From Cylindrodendrum hubeiense (taxonomy: Eukaryota > Ascomycota > Sordariomycetes > Hypocreales > Nectriaceae), in the NCBI GenBank assembly GCA_014621425.1, contig JAANBB010000065.1:79941-143940 (forward strand): a stretch of 64,000 nucleotides of DNA. Reading direction: 5' to 3'. The translations under genes were made by a program, and so were the position numbers. Position 1 is the stretch's first letter; each line of letters opens with the position of its first letter. Below, in pieces: positions 34,410 through 46,163 of the stretch. The notes beneath the pieces were generated by a model. That model saw nothing but the letters and a program-made list of their open reading frames with translations, ran no database searches and had not been told where the DNA came from.

Positions 34410-35901
34410 AGGATCTGGTGATGAGGACTTAGGTGATGGATGAAAATGGTGGAGGATGAGACGATTAAACGCTATACCCTTTTCGACGCCGCATGACGTT
34501 TCCTGTTACTGTGTTATTGGTTTGTTTTTGATACCACGTTGGAGGTAATTAATGATGATGGTTTGGAGCGACTGGAGCTTGGTTATAAATCAGGTACTGG
34601 TCTAAAATTAGGTTACTTTTCCTTTGTTTACGATTGCGAATGGAACGTTTATAGGTTCAAATTGATACTTGCACTCAAAATCAGGATCTCTATCCTCCCT
34701 TCATTTTCAACGTGATGAACGTGACCAAACTGAGGACATTTGTCAACCCCGCCTTGCACTTGTTTTCAACTAACCCGTCTTCCTGTATATTTTCAGAAAG
34801 CCAAGATGCAGTAGGAACCAAATGAGACATAGGCTCAGAAAACATCAAGAAAAAGGAACAAGGTCGTGGTCCAGCTTGGTGTTGATAATGTTGATATGCA
34901 AGAGGTTGAACAAAGATCAAGCTGATGAGTTGTTAATAAACCCGACGCCCGTCAGTTTCCTCTATCTATAACCCTTGCAATTCTAGAGTTGACTATATTT
35001 GACGTTGCGAGAGCTAATTGGACCTCGGTTCTTTACACGCTGCACTCCTACATACAGATAGATAATAGCTTCCAGCCCCAAGAGAGACGGAAGCGACAAA
35101 AGTTATTCTACACTGTCCGGACATGTTCGTAGTAATACTGCAGATCCCTTGATAAGTGAGTGAGTGATTGTCCATTCTGATTATTTACCCTATCAAAGCC
35201 AGATCTTTCGTACCGTCTGTCATGTCCAACAGAGGACGATAATAGAGAGAGTTCAGGCTGAGTCGGGGTCCGAGCGCTCTAAAGAGCACTGTGTTTTCTC
35301 TCTCGGAAAATCCAAATTAAGGTGAGCATTTCCTAAATAAGCATGAAATGATCAGTCTTGTTACTGCGACCAGCTAACTGTGCGCCTGATCCATGACCTT
35401 GGTCAGCGTCTCTGCCAACCGCTAAACATAATCAGTGTGGGGGGCGAGGTCTAATGATCATCGACCAAGACAGAAGGAGCCTAGCCCCTGCGAATTTTGC
35501 CCAGAGGCCAGCGAGCGGCCCGCGTGACGACGTCACTCCACAGTGAATGAAGTAGGTACCAGCAGCCTGGAGCATCACACGCAATCAGCGGCCAAGTGGG
35601 TGGCGGCCTCTTCAAAGCCACCCTCCAACAGCTGCAAATCCACAAACAGGCTGTCTGCTAAGTCGGTAGGCAGTCTTGACGTACCGGCCATAAGAGGCGA
35701 CAATAATAGGGAAGGAGAAGGACGGTTCCGGTCCCTCCTCCTGCCTCTTTCCCATTTCATTCCCCCCTCTTGTCTCTCCTGGTCGTCTCTCATCTCGCAA
35801 CTTACCCCACGTACTTCATTCAGCCTCCGCAAAAACAACCCCACCACCGCCACCGCAACAACCGCAACAACCACCATCTTGATGCCCCAGAACATCCCAT
35901 C
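34410..35901. other. Intergenic region
   Basis: 1.5 kb holding the HAM1-like 3' UTR and the PXB-DUF3818 promoter. The last about 100 bp before the ATG are CA-rich (repeats of CAACAACCGC), as in many fungal leaders. No gene seen. Confidence 0.6.
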
Positions 35902-38229
35902 ATGACGCCTGCGTCCCTCTCCCCGGAGCAGACGCATGCGCTCTTCGACATCCTCACCCACCATGAAACCTACGCAGAGATCGAGGGCTTCAAGTTCCCG
36001 GACGCCGTCACCGGCTATGGCCCTCCCTTTGCCAGGAAGACCGTCTTGCCCCAGCCTGCCTTGGCCAGTCGGTCGACGACGCCCGCCAATTCAACCCCCG
36101 GCACTCCTCGAGTGAGGACCCCGGTTCCATTTTTCAAGTCCAGCGCAGAGAAGAAGGACCGCGAGGGGGAGGAGGAGGTGCCAGAGGAGACGCCAGAGGA
36201 GGCGCCAGAGGAAGAAGATTCCGAGCCGTCAGCGTCACCGCTGTTGCAGACCCTGGTCACAAAGTTCGTCCTTCTGCTTCCGGGAGTGAGGGAGCTTCCT
36301 CGCGAGTTCTGGTCAGTACGCGTGCAGGGCCTTCTGGCGAGATTGGGCGAGGCAGAGCTGTCGGAGAGCTATGATAAGGGTGCGCTTGGCACCCGGAAGG
36401 TGTTAGCCACAGCGATGAGTGGGTGGATCGAGATGATCGGGCGAGGTGCTCTCGGAGGCGTGAAGAAGAGGTCCCTTCCGGAGACCAAGGACAGCGAGCT
36501 CAAGATCGATGACAACTATGACAACGCCAAGGCTGAGGATCTGGCGAGAGCATGGGACGATGTGGTCGAAGGACATGTCTACGGAAGCCTGGTCGACGAC
36601 CTTTACGATCACCTCAGCAAAACAGATGACTTAGAAGGCCACTCCCCGGTTGTAAAGGCTGCAGCCGAGTATGCCGTCATTCAGTATATCCCCCATATTA
36701 CGTCCTATTCCAACCCATGCTAACCGCAGTGCAGCTTCGCCACCTTTCTCCATCACATCTTCGTCCTTTCTCCAGAGGGCCAATATCTCCTCAAGCTCAT
36801 TGAGAACGTCCACAACCTCATCCCCTACAAGATGGTCAAGCAGACGCTGCGGGTCGGTAACGCTGCCACTATGATGAGCGCCATGATGCGCCTGCTCCTC
36901 GCCAAGCTGAGCGTCACAAGCATCACCAACTGGGTCGGGCTGACGGCCAACGCTGACGACGGCATGAATCTTCTCCAGAGGATAATATCCCTGGTTCTGT
37001 CGTGGGATTCGAGCGAGTTCCGGAAAGGCGCCGACAAGATTGAAAAGGCCAAGGATCGACCCAGCGACGAAATGCTGCAGGCCATTCGCAACTACATCGC
37101 CCAGGGCCGTGACGAGCATGAGACGGTGCGGGCCGCCAGCACGGAGCACTCTCAGTCCATCATCACTGCCATCTTCAACGCATCTGACCCGGAACTCACC
37201 GCCTCTTTGACCGAGGAAAAGCATGCCCAGTGCCTCGAGTTCTATTCCGCTCTTCTCTCGGTACGCGACCGCGAAAGTATCACCGCTGCACTATGCCGAC
37301 AACCACCTGACCTCTTCACTGCGACCGTCAAGGACCTCTTCGCTGCCTATGAACCCATAATCCGATCAGTGCACTCGGGGGTAGATCTGCGAGAGCATGT
37401 CGACGCCGGCCAAGCCTTCATTGACGATTTCATCAAGAGCAGCAAACCCAAGAAAGTCGAGACGGGTACTTCTACGCCGTTGGGAGGGATGCGTTCCATG
37501 ATAAATGGCGACTCGTCAAGCAAGCCAGGGAAGATGCCCAGTGTCAACGATTTCGTGGACCTCCTGATGAGGAATCGCTCGGTCATGTATAAGTGGATTC
37601 ACGCTTTGGCAAAGTGCTGCCCCGAGGTGTGGGAGGAAATGAGGAAATGGGAAAACGACGCCATTGTCAAGTTCCGACAAGAACGAAAGCCTCGCAAGTC
37701 GTCTGAGGCTGAAAAGAAGAATCCCGAAGACACGGGCGCCGACGAGCAGAAGAGCTCTGAGGCTGAGGAGAAAACTACTGATTCAAGTCCAATGGAGGAC
37801 CGCCTCAATGAACTCTTCCAGTCCCTCCCTCCAACCTCTCAGCAGCCCGTCATCTCGGCACTCGATGCCCATAGCGCCTACCTCTCCACCCTCTCCGATC
37901 TCTCTATATCCCGTCTCCAGCGCATCCTTGACACGACAGATTCCAACTCTGACAATATGGCGGGACCAGGCATGTTCCTCTCGCGATGGCAAAGCATTCT
38001 AGAATCTACACCCATCACACCGGGCTTACCATGGGGCCCTGTTCGATGCGGCAAAGACGTGAAACACGCGATGACGATGGGCAAGACGGGAGTGGCAGGC
38101 ATGGAAAAGGCAAGGGAGGCAGCGCTTCGGCTTGCAGAGGAAGGGCCTGAGGCGCCGGATGTAGACGTAGTAGTGAAAGAAATGGCGGAGGGGTTCCTGA
38201 AGCTGCTTCAGGAGCGTGGAGAGCAGTAG
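35902..38229 (+). CDS. PXB-DUF3818 family protein without a PX domain
   Basis: A 758-aa protein from exons 35902-36683 and 36735-38229 (51-nt intron with branch site GCTAAC). The N-terminus (LSPEQTHALFDILTHHETYA, then LPGVRELPREFWSVRVQGLL) is the PX-associated (PXB) region. FATFLHHIFVLSPEGQYLLK onward, with NLIPYKMVKQTLRVGNA, is DUF3818. The yeast relative is a PX protein of lipid/endosome trafficking. No phosphoinositide-binding PX domain is visible between the two parts, where a Glu/Pro-rich repeat (PEETPEEAPEEE) and a charged linker lie instead. The C-terminus contains an acidic EKKNPED region. Confidence 0.8.
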
Positions 38230-38562
38230 ACACTCCGGCGAGTTGGACATCAGAGAGGCCAATTGTCGCCCACGAGAGGTGCCTTACACATAGAGATCAT
38301 GTCACGAGTATAGAGAACAGCATGAATGGAGCATATGAATAATGGCATGACGTTTTAGCAATTCAAGAAAGCTGAAAGTTGCCAGTATACTTGAAGAAAT
38401 GCAACGACTTGATAGTTTGCTGTTCATGGCTGCCAATACATGATGCTTGTTTCAAAACAATGGACACCTCTCCCCATTTGAGGTCATTCTGGTTGCCATC
38501 GTCCCCCATCCCTCTGGCCGCAATGATCTGTACCACCACGGAGTTGACGTTCGAATCCCTGC
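38230..38562. other. Convergent intergenic region
   Basis: 333 bp between two 3' ends. Nothing seen. Confidence 0.6.
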
Positions 38563-39930
38563 TCAGACGAAGAGAGATTCCTCGGCCGATCGCCGCCGGG
38601 CTGGAATCTCAACACATATCCGCGACCGCCCTCTTCCCAAAACTGTCCGATCCAACCTGCCCGTGGTATACCGTCTCGGGGAACGGTCCCGTAACACAGC
38701 TCGCTCGCATGGTGACGAGCTCCTGTTCCGCCCTGGGAATTCGCCATCATCGCTTGCGTTTGATGGACTGGGCTGAGAGCGAGGTTCGCTTCCGCATGCC
38801 CTCATCCATGCCGGGGGGTCTATTTCGGGTGTTGCCGGTAGTGGCTTGTTGATGTTCTGCTGGGATAATGTCCACTTGATGTTGTCTCCCCGCATCCTGT
38901 GTGCGAACTGCACGATGGCTTCTGCAGCGCCATCTGGTGAAGATTCCATTTGTCCCACACGATATGCCAGACCGTTGATATAATCGTCCACCGAGTCAGT
39001 CGCCGCCGGGGTCTCAGAGAACGAAGGGTGAGAAATGAGGTCAACCATCGGGATGACTCTCAGGTCTTCTCGGTCCTCGCCTCCGACAGTCTCATCGTCA
39101 GAGTCGTCCTCAGAGAATCCATCCCCAAAGTCCAAATCCTGATCATCGATGATCTCGGGTTCTGGCTGTGGCCCTCTAGGCCGGCTAGGCATCATTGAGA
39201 CGTTTCTATACTGCGTCAGCTCCAGACGAGGCTTCCACAGGAGCTTGATTGAAACGCCAGTCGCTTCCTCGAGCGTGCGCACGAACTTGCCGCATGTAGC
39301 ACAGTTCTTTCGTGAAAAATACACTTCGAAGCTGGGCCGGGTACCGTTCTCCTAAAAGGCATGCCGAAGGCTTTGAAGATGATGCATGGTGACGTTGTCG
39401 AAGTCTTTGGTGATGTTGAACATAGCCAGCAGAACCATGATGCCGTGGACTGACAGCTTCAATTCGACATGCGAGCCCTGGAATATCCCGTCGCGACTAA
39501 GGATTCTTCGCCTCCCCGGGGTGTCAAACGGGCGCTCCATGGTCAACCCAAGCAGTCGTCCAACGGCAACGGCCCGCGTCGTCCATACCAAGTTAGCCAG
39601 CACGCCGGGGCGCGCATCAAGCATATCGCCTAATTTACCCGCGCCATGGCCGCTCTCGGCCGCAGTGAGGACGACGCGTTCTCCAGTGGGTGTCACGAGT
39701 GCGAGAAACCCAGTGGTCTTGCGGACGATGCGTGCCTCGATATCTGACCGGGATAAGAGAACTTTCGCGCGGGAGTGGGTAAACTTGAACTCCAGGTTTG
39801 GCCCGATGACTTGGACGGTGACGGTTGCCTCCTCGGGGTTAACAATGTGGTGAAAGTAAAAGAACGGAGATGAAGCTTGGTTTGAGGATATGAAGGTAGG
39901 GAGGGGACGGTCGGCTTCGAGATTCGACAT
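38563..39930 (-). CDS. Deaminase-like protein with in-frame TAG or a 42-nt intron
   Basis: Two open blocks on the same strand: 39394-39930 (ATG at 39930, MSNLEADRPLP) and 38563-39351, joined only if a 42-nt intron (39352-39393, GTCACC...TTTTAG) is removed, giving 441 aa. Block one contains GSHVELKL (His154-x-Glu156) and block two SRKNCATCGKF (Cys196, Cys199). HxE plus CxxC is the zinc-site signature of the cytidine-deaminase fold. Fungal relatives of SsdA/OTT_1508-type deaminase domains have this layout; that identification is from memory and tentative. The tail is Asp/Ser/Arg-rich and disordered. If the intron is not real, the TAG cuts off the CxxC and the gene is dead. Upstream exons (to about 40300) are possible. 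Confidence 0.55.
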
Positions 39931-40904
39931 GGCAATGATGGATATTTCAACGTTCAAGATGTTGACCTTCGTAATGCCTGACTGACGATACTAGATGAGA
40001 ATGAGCGTCTGAACAACGGCATAAGAGGAGAACTAATACCTTGTGGAACTCACAAATCCACGGGATAACACTTTGGGGAGGGAAAGAAATACTGCGAGAA
40101 ACACTTGTTGATGCGTTAGTCGCTCTTCGGGCCTTAGGTTCGCAGTATCGCTCAAGAGGCGGGAAATCGTGTTGAGCTGTCCGAGTTCTCGAGCATCTGT
40201 ACTTACATGCATCCACACTATCTCGCCTCGCACCACCAGGCGGTGCACAAGCCTGAATCACCGCCAGACTTGCACGAAGAGTTCAGACAGAGAACGAGGG
40301 GTATAACATGACGAAGGGAACATAAGACACCATGCAAGGCCGCTGCCCGAAGATGCCGAGAGGGTTCACATCCGTGTGGTGTGTGGTGGAGTGAGAATGG
40401 TGATGTAGGAGCGTGAGCATTCCGCTGAAGTGAGATGTGAGAAAGAAAGAAACAACTCCGGAAATGAGAGATAAACAAACAGCTTAAGAGGCACGAAAGA
40501 GAAAACAAGCCGCGTATGAAGAGCCGTGAAGTCTGACCGGCCGAGGTGAGCCGGGATTTAGTCGAGGTGTAATTGGATATCGCCACAAGAGACAAGCCTC
40601 CATACAATAACTAGACAAATAGGAGAAGGGGAAATAAAACTTCACAAACGAAGGGACAAGCGATTCAGAGCTCGATGTAATTATGAGAGTCGAATACATC
40701 AATAGGTCAGCTGAAGCCTCGTTCACATAAAGACCAGGACCAACATCAGCAAAGGCATTCACAAAGGTGGCACATCAACGTTGAATTGACAAGTTCGGAC
40801 GGGTCCAAATTGAGTAAACCGAATGGCCCAATGTCGGGGGAATCTCATTCATACATGACAAAATCTATGACCGTACGCCCTAATCCATGCTCCCCGCCAG
40901 ATTT
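39931..40904. other. Region upstream of the deaminase-like gene
   Basis: Open minus-strand pieces at about 40033-40260 (one frame contains TISRLLSDTANLRPEERLTH, another SVIPWICEFHK just before a GT) may be further 5' exons. I could not join them convincingly. The rest is 3' flank of rps19. Confidence 0.4.
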
Positions 40905-41699
40905 TTACTCGTCATCCTCCTCCTCCTCCTCGGCCTCAGCGGTGGTCTGGGCAATTCGGTCCAAATCACGCTGGCCGGCCTGGGTGATGCGGCGGCCACC
41001 CTTGTCCTCGTCCTGCTCAAGGACGCCGATCTTCTCGAGGGCCTGCATGACCTTGCGGTCAACGGAGCCGGAGGCGTCGACGTGGTGGGAGGGGGCGTTG
41101 CCGCGGTTCTTGGCGGTACCGTGGACCTTGCGGAGACGGCCGACACCGACAGTCTTTCTGAGGTAGACGTGGCGGGCGATGGAGGCGGCACGGACGTAGA
41201 ACCAGTCAATGTCCTGGGGAGGGAGCTCCTTGGCGGGACCGGTCTTGACGGTATCAACCCAACCTTGAGCAGCGTTAGCGGGTTGTCACGATTTCTCGTG
41301 CGTCGCGGGGAAGGGAGCGCAAAAAGTGCAACATACCAGGGATGGGGAGCTTTCCCTGACGCTTCAAGAACGCAGAGTAGGCAATGATGAACTTTTGCGC
41401 CTGTGCAGCAAGAGACCCATTAGCATGATTCCGTCGTCAGAAGTCTTTCGACCCCCTCGCGCCTGCTCCTCAATCTCGTTGTAACCATGGCCCGCGAATT
41501 GCAGCGGCCGACGCAGCGCTTCAGTTAAGCCCCGACGCGCTGCGGCAGCGCCGTTATTTGCGATCGTGGCGGCATCGGAAGATTGTATTGCGAAGTCGTC
41601 GAAGGGTGTCGGGTTCGGGTATTTTTTTGGGTTCTGTTGGTTGTTTTGGTTTCAGGGAGTACCTACATCGACATCGCGCACGGTAACTCCGCCGGCCAT
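40905..41699 (-). CDS. rps19: 40S ribosomal protein eS19
   Basis: A 151-aa protein from exons 41667-41699, 41337-41400 and 40905-41263. MAGGVTVRDVD, then FIIAYSAFLKRQGKLPIPGW, VDTVKTGPAKELPPQDIDWF, YVRAASIARHVYLR and HHVDASGSVDRKVMQALEKI are diagnostic of eS19. It sits in the small-subunit head and is needed for 18S rRNA maturation. The tiny 11-codon first exon followed by a 266-nt intron is typical of fungal ribosomal protein genes. The C-terminus is an acidic Glu/Asp run. Confidence 0.98.
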
Positions 41700-42436
41700 T
41701 TTTGCGGTATTGTTGGGGGGGTGGAGGGAGGGTGGTGCGTTGGGTGATTGATTGTCGAAGCGTGACGGTTGGAAAGCTCGATTCGTGGTGTTGCGATTGC
41801 CTCGAATTGGTGAACTTTTTTCGGGGTAGGGCTTGTGGCCCTAGCGGGGAAACCATACGCGAGTGACTAAGCACCGTGCTTTTCTCACAGTGATACTTTT
41901 TTCGCACCGTCGGATGCACTGTGGGGCGCAAGTGGGGCATCCCCCGCCGGGAACGGATGCTTGAGATTCCGGGACAAGAATAGCCTCTCTTTGAATAGAA
42001 GTCGGCATGTTCCATGGACGTACCGGTAACACCAAGTCCTCCTGCGTGTCTCACTTCGGCGTCATTCGTTCTACTATGCGGGCTCATAATGACGTGGTTG
42101 AAAGAGGTCGTGTCGCCCAAGACCAGGAACTGTGCTCCGCCAACTGCAGTGTAAACGGATTCACGACTTGATACAAACAACCGATGCATAGCGCTCTCGG
42201 CCAAAGAAACGACCACTTTATGCACAAAAGACGAACTGGTAGATTTGAACAGCTCAGGATTATATTCGCGGAGTGTTACTGGTAAAGTATTAAAGAAAGC
42301 CAATGCTGACAGACGAGGTATCATTGTTCAAGCAGTCTATGAGCATTACGAAAGAAAGGTCCTATATCCATCTAACCCGATTCCTGGAAACCAGAAAATT
42401 TCCAATCCGATATTAACGTTGTATATCTTGTTCATT
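41700..42436. other. Intergenic region
   Basis: Between rps19 start and ZIP stop, both on the minus strand. A 256-codon open frame at 41554-42324 overlaps rps19 exon 1 in another frame and shows no protein-like pattern. Confidence 0.6.
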
Positions 42437-43492
42437 TTAAGCCCACTTAGCCAGGATGGCCATGACAGCAACGCCAAACGCCACGCAGGCAAAGGCGAGC
42501 AGAAGAATCTTGATAGGCGCGCGGCGCATGTACGGGTTGAACATGAACTCGTGGGCGAGGAGCTCGACGAGACCAGTGTACATCAGGATACCGGCGCTGA
42601 TAGCGTCGAAAATACCATTGACGAGTTTCTGAGTGTTGGCGTTGTTGGGCTTGGCGCCAATACCGGCAGCAATACCAATAGGAGTCGACAGGGCATAGAT
42701 GCCGGCGAGGAGGTAGGGCACCCATTTCCTGTTCTCGGGCCAGGGGGCGACGGCCAGACGAGAACCCAGACCCAGGCCCTCAAACATCTGGTGGAACACG
42801 AGAACGACAAGGAGGACGACAAGCTCGTCAGTGGTACCAAGGGTGAGACCAATGAAGACGCTGTGGAACACGACACCGAATTCGAGGATGAAGATGGCGA
42901 GAAGCTGGCCACCGAGGCTGGTGGAGTCACCCTCCTTGTGATCACGCTTGTGTGCGAGGTGGCTCTCGCCGCCGGGCGCATAACCCGCTTCGGTAGGTCG
43001 GGCTTCCGCGTCGGTGGTCTGGGAAAGCTCTTCGCTGGTGGAGGTCTTTTCTGGCTGCTTGGCCGCGATGAGGTCCATGGCAGGGTCCAGTTCGACGTCG
43101 ATATCGCCGTGGCTGTGGCTGTGGTCGGTGGCGTCGTCCATCATTCTGCTGGCCAGCATCTCAGCGAAGAACATGACGATGACAGTCATGAGGGCAATGG
43201 CCTCGGCCCAGTCGTATCCGCCCATGCGATCCTCCAAACACACATCGGTCAGGTTCTCGACGGCGGGGACCAGCAAGTGCATGAAGGCCGTCGCGATAAT
43301 GACACCAGTACCGATGAACTTGGTGATGAAGAAGGCGAACTTGGGGACAGGGATCTTGCTCTGGCGAGCAAGGACAATGGGGGAGAGGGCGCCAAAGAGG
43401 GAGGCAGCCATGATGATGAAGATGGAGCCGATTCGAAGCCCTCGGTCGGTGAGGTCGACGGCATCGCCGCTGCAGTCTACTGCGTCCGCCAT
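42437..43492 (-). CDS. ZIP-family zinc/iron transporter
   Basis: A 351-aa intronless plasma-membrane transporter. The start is the ATG at 43492 (MADAVDCSGDAVDL). Eight hydrophobic segments are visible. The variable loop holds the metal-binding HSHSHGDID. TM4 is EFGVVFHSVFIGLTLG and TM5 starts VFHQMFEGLGLGSRL, the ZIP signature with the transport histidines. Closest in style to fungal Zrt1/Zrt2 (ZrfA/ZrfB) proteins for zinc uptake. The C-terminus ends AFGVAVMAILAKWA, as usual for these proteins. Confidence 0.95.
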   Translation of the reverse strand: MADAVDCSGDAVDLTDRGLRIGSIFIIMAASLFGALSPIVLARQSKIPVPKFAFFITKFIGTGVIIATAFMHLLVPAVENLTDVCLEDRMGGYDWAEAIALMTVIVMFFAEMLASRMMDDATDHSHSHGDIDVELDPAMDLIAAKQPEKTSTSEELSQTTDAEARPTEAGYAPGGESHLAHKRDHKEGDSTSLGGQLLAIFILEFGVVFHSVFIGLTLGTTDELVVLLVVLVFHQMFEGLGLGSRLAVAPWPENRKWVPYLLAGIYALSTPIGIAAGIGAKPNNANTQKLVNGIFDAISAGILMYTGLVELLAHEFMFNPYMRRAPIKILLLAFACVAFGVAVMAILAKWA

Positions 43493-46163
43493 GGTGTCGT
43501 CGGGAGGATGTTGCTGGTGGGAGCTCAGGGAAGGATGATCAGAGGCAAGCCCGAAGGTTTCGGGGAGTAGTGCCAAGGGAGAGACTTTGGTCTTATAAGT
43601 TTGACAGCCAGATGCGGAGAGCTAAGGCAAGGGTGCAGTGAAACGCCAAGGACGCCTGAGGAGGGCTATTCCCGATAAGAAGCGAGCGAGCTGTGCGATT
43701 CGAGAGGCCGATGGATGCCAAGAAGCTCGGCACGCGGGTTGAGGTCTGTGTCACTTGGAAGCGATGTCTTGGCTGCAGCAGATGGATCGATGATTGAGGC
43801 TGAAGTGCGACTGGTTTATATTCTCAACTCCAGCGCTTGGGATGAGATGAGCGGATGGGTTTTTCTGGGTCCGTGACGAACGGGTTTGCGAGCGAGACAC
43901 CCTGATGGCGCAGGACCAGGACTTATAGGATTGGGGGAGGAGTGGCCGCGCAACCGAGTCAAATGCGGTCCAGGGCGTGGATAGAGTTAAGCAAGCGGGC
44001 CTAGGGGATACTGGGCGCCCAAGACGGAAGCACGGTGCCGAAAGATGCGTCGACCGTGGGCGTGGTGTTGCTGCGAGGAGCAGGGAATGGATGGGGGGGG
44101 GACGGGTTGATGGAGAGGATGGAGAGACTAAAAACGGCCCCGAGACAGCGTAGAGCAGGGAAGCTGACAGACGGCGCAGGGTCCAGTGTCGGGTCCAACG
44201 TCACCGAGTGCGACGAGGAGGAGCGGTCGTGGGGGTGGGAATGGGAGGATGGGTAAGATGGGTTAGAAAGATGCCGACTTGGTTGGATGCACAAGATGGC
44301 TTTGCGGGTTTCCTCAGCTCAGAGACTGGACGTCTTCGAGTCCGGTGGCGCACGGGGCTGCTGCTGCGATGGGCCTCCGCTGTGATGCGTGAGATGGGCT
44401 GGCCCGTCGCATGAACCTTGTCGATGAGTCTATTCGTACGCGTCTATCTGGGTTGGGCCATCCAGGCCCCTCCAGCCCCTCCGACGGGATGGAAACGGTG
44501 CAACGACGACGATGAGTTTTTCGCAGCCAACGCTCGAGGACTTCTTCCCGTTGGCCAAACTAGCAGGTGCTAAGAGGCCCGAGTGACGCTGAGCCCTTTT
44601 TTTGAAAACCTTTCTGATGCGAAAAGATAGCCCGGGTGAGGGCAGAAGCTGGGAGCTGGCCAAAGGGAGCGACTGGGTTGGCTGAGGTTTAGGTGGGTCG
44701 GATTAAGGTGAGAACCTTGATGGCCACGGCCTGCCAGGGATTCCCGGCGGAGAGGCAGAGCCTGACAACACAACGGCGTGTCATTCGTGCGCTGCGAGTA
44801 ACTTGCAAGGGACGGAACCTTTTGGATGCGCATAAGTCTGTTTTCGGCTGTCGCCGGCCATTATCATTGCCATGTCTTGGAGTCGACTGTGAATGTCTGT
44901 GATGGTTTGTGATGGTTGTGATTGTCTGACTATCGACTGGCTATCTGCCAAGTCTTTGGCTAAGTTTTGGCTATGTCTCTGCTGTTCCCGCCCTGGCAAT
45001 CACTCTGTCTCTGATAACAACCCTTCACTCAGGCCATATGTTGATGGCCAAAAGAGGGGGACCCCGTTGTCAGATGTTCCCTGGGTGCACCTTTCACCGG
45101 TGTGGGCTACGATACCCCAGCCCATCGTACTCTCCGTCCGTCGCAAAGAGACCGGGCTCAGGCGTGAAGTCCTCCACAGAGTGTGGCGTCGAGAGCCGCC
45201 CGTCCCCACCATCAGCTGCGGGAGCCTCTTAGAGCCGCCAGATTCGGGATCTCCCTCGACTTCCTCGCCCTGCCATTGGCCAGCCAGCCCTCCATCCCAC
45301 CTCCCATCAGCCACTATACAGCCACCATAGCCGGCGAGGTTCTCGATGCCATCAAGGTTCTCATGGCGCATCGGGCGGTATGTATCACCTCCAGTAATCG
45401 ACCACGCAGCGTCTGCGCAGTGCGTGCAAACGCCAGACCCCGGATGACGCGGCATTGTCCATCTCATCCCACGCTTGGCAACAGTTGTTCCAAATCCAAA
45501 CGCTAGTCAGACCGGTTTCCATCCATCGCCCGCTTGTGCGTGTAAGTGACACATCGTCAACCAGACAGGACACCCTCCGAGATGATGAGGAGAACGGCCC
45601 ATCGCCCGTCACAATTCGCAACCATGTCAGGATGTCAGGACGCCAGGATGTCAGGAGATACGATGCCGATCAGGCAAAAGAACCGAGTTGACGATGCATT
45701 TTTGTTCCGATGCCGTGCGGAGTTCAAATCGTTACCGAGTACTTTCGTATGATGACGGCGCCCTTGTCTCTAATCCCTCAAGCCAATATTCTCCAACGCC
45801 AGTCACATGGCCCGCAGTGCTCATCCTGCCCAAGCCCACCCTCTCCAGCTGGAACAGAGAAACCAATGGCCTGGAGCTGAGCCGACGAGGCAGTCCACTC
45901 CGGTCACGTCCCCCCACACCCTGTTGTCATCGCCCGGTAGCCATTAACGGAGGTAATCCCATCGGCCAAATCGGTGACCGTGGTGGACCGTCCCGCTCGT
46001 CGTCACAGCGCGTCCGAGGCTGGCTGGAGCCTTTCATGCGCTGGTTGGCCCTGATCCTGGCGACTACTGTGCAAAACCTGCACAGGGATCGACTCGGGGA
46101 ATAACACCGCACCTGACTAAAGTGGTCGCGTACAAAGTCAAAGCCCACTCAGGGGGGTGTCGT
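43493..46163. other. Gene-free stretch between ZIP and mdm10
   Basis: 2.67 kb. It carries the ZIP promoter and, at the far end, the mdm10 3' flank. Open frames up to 155 codons occur on both strands but none has motifs or plausible splice structure. Confidence 0.5.

Noticed and set aside
41554..42324. 256-codon minus-strand ORF upstream of and overlapping rps19
   Set aside because: It overlaps rps19 exon 1 in another frame, is low in protein-like pattern and has no family motif.
42245..43570. 441-codon plus-strand ORF
   Set aside because: It is the antisense shadow of the ZIP transporter, whose TM segments and ZIP signature are unmistakable.
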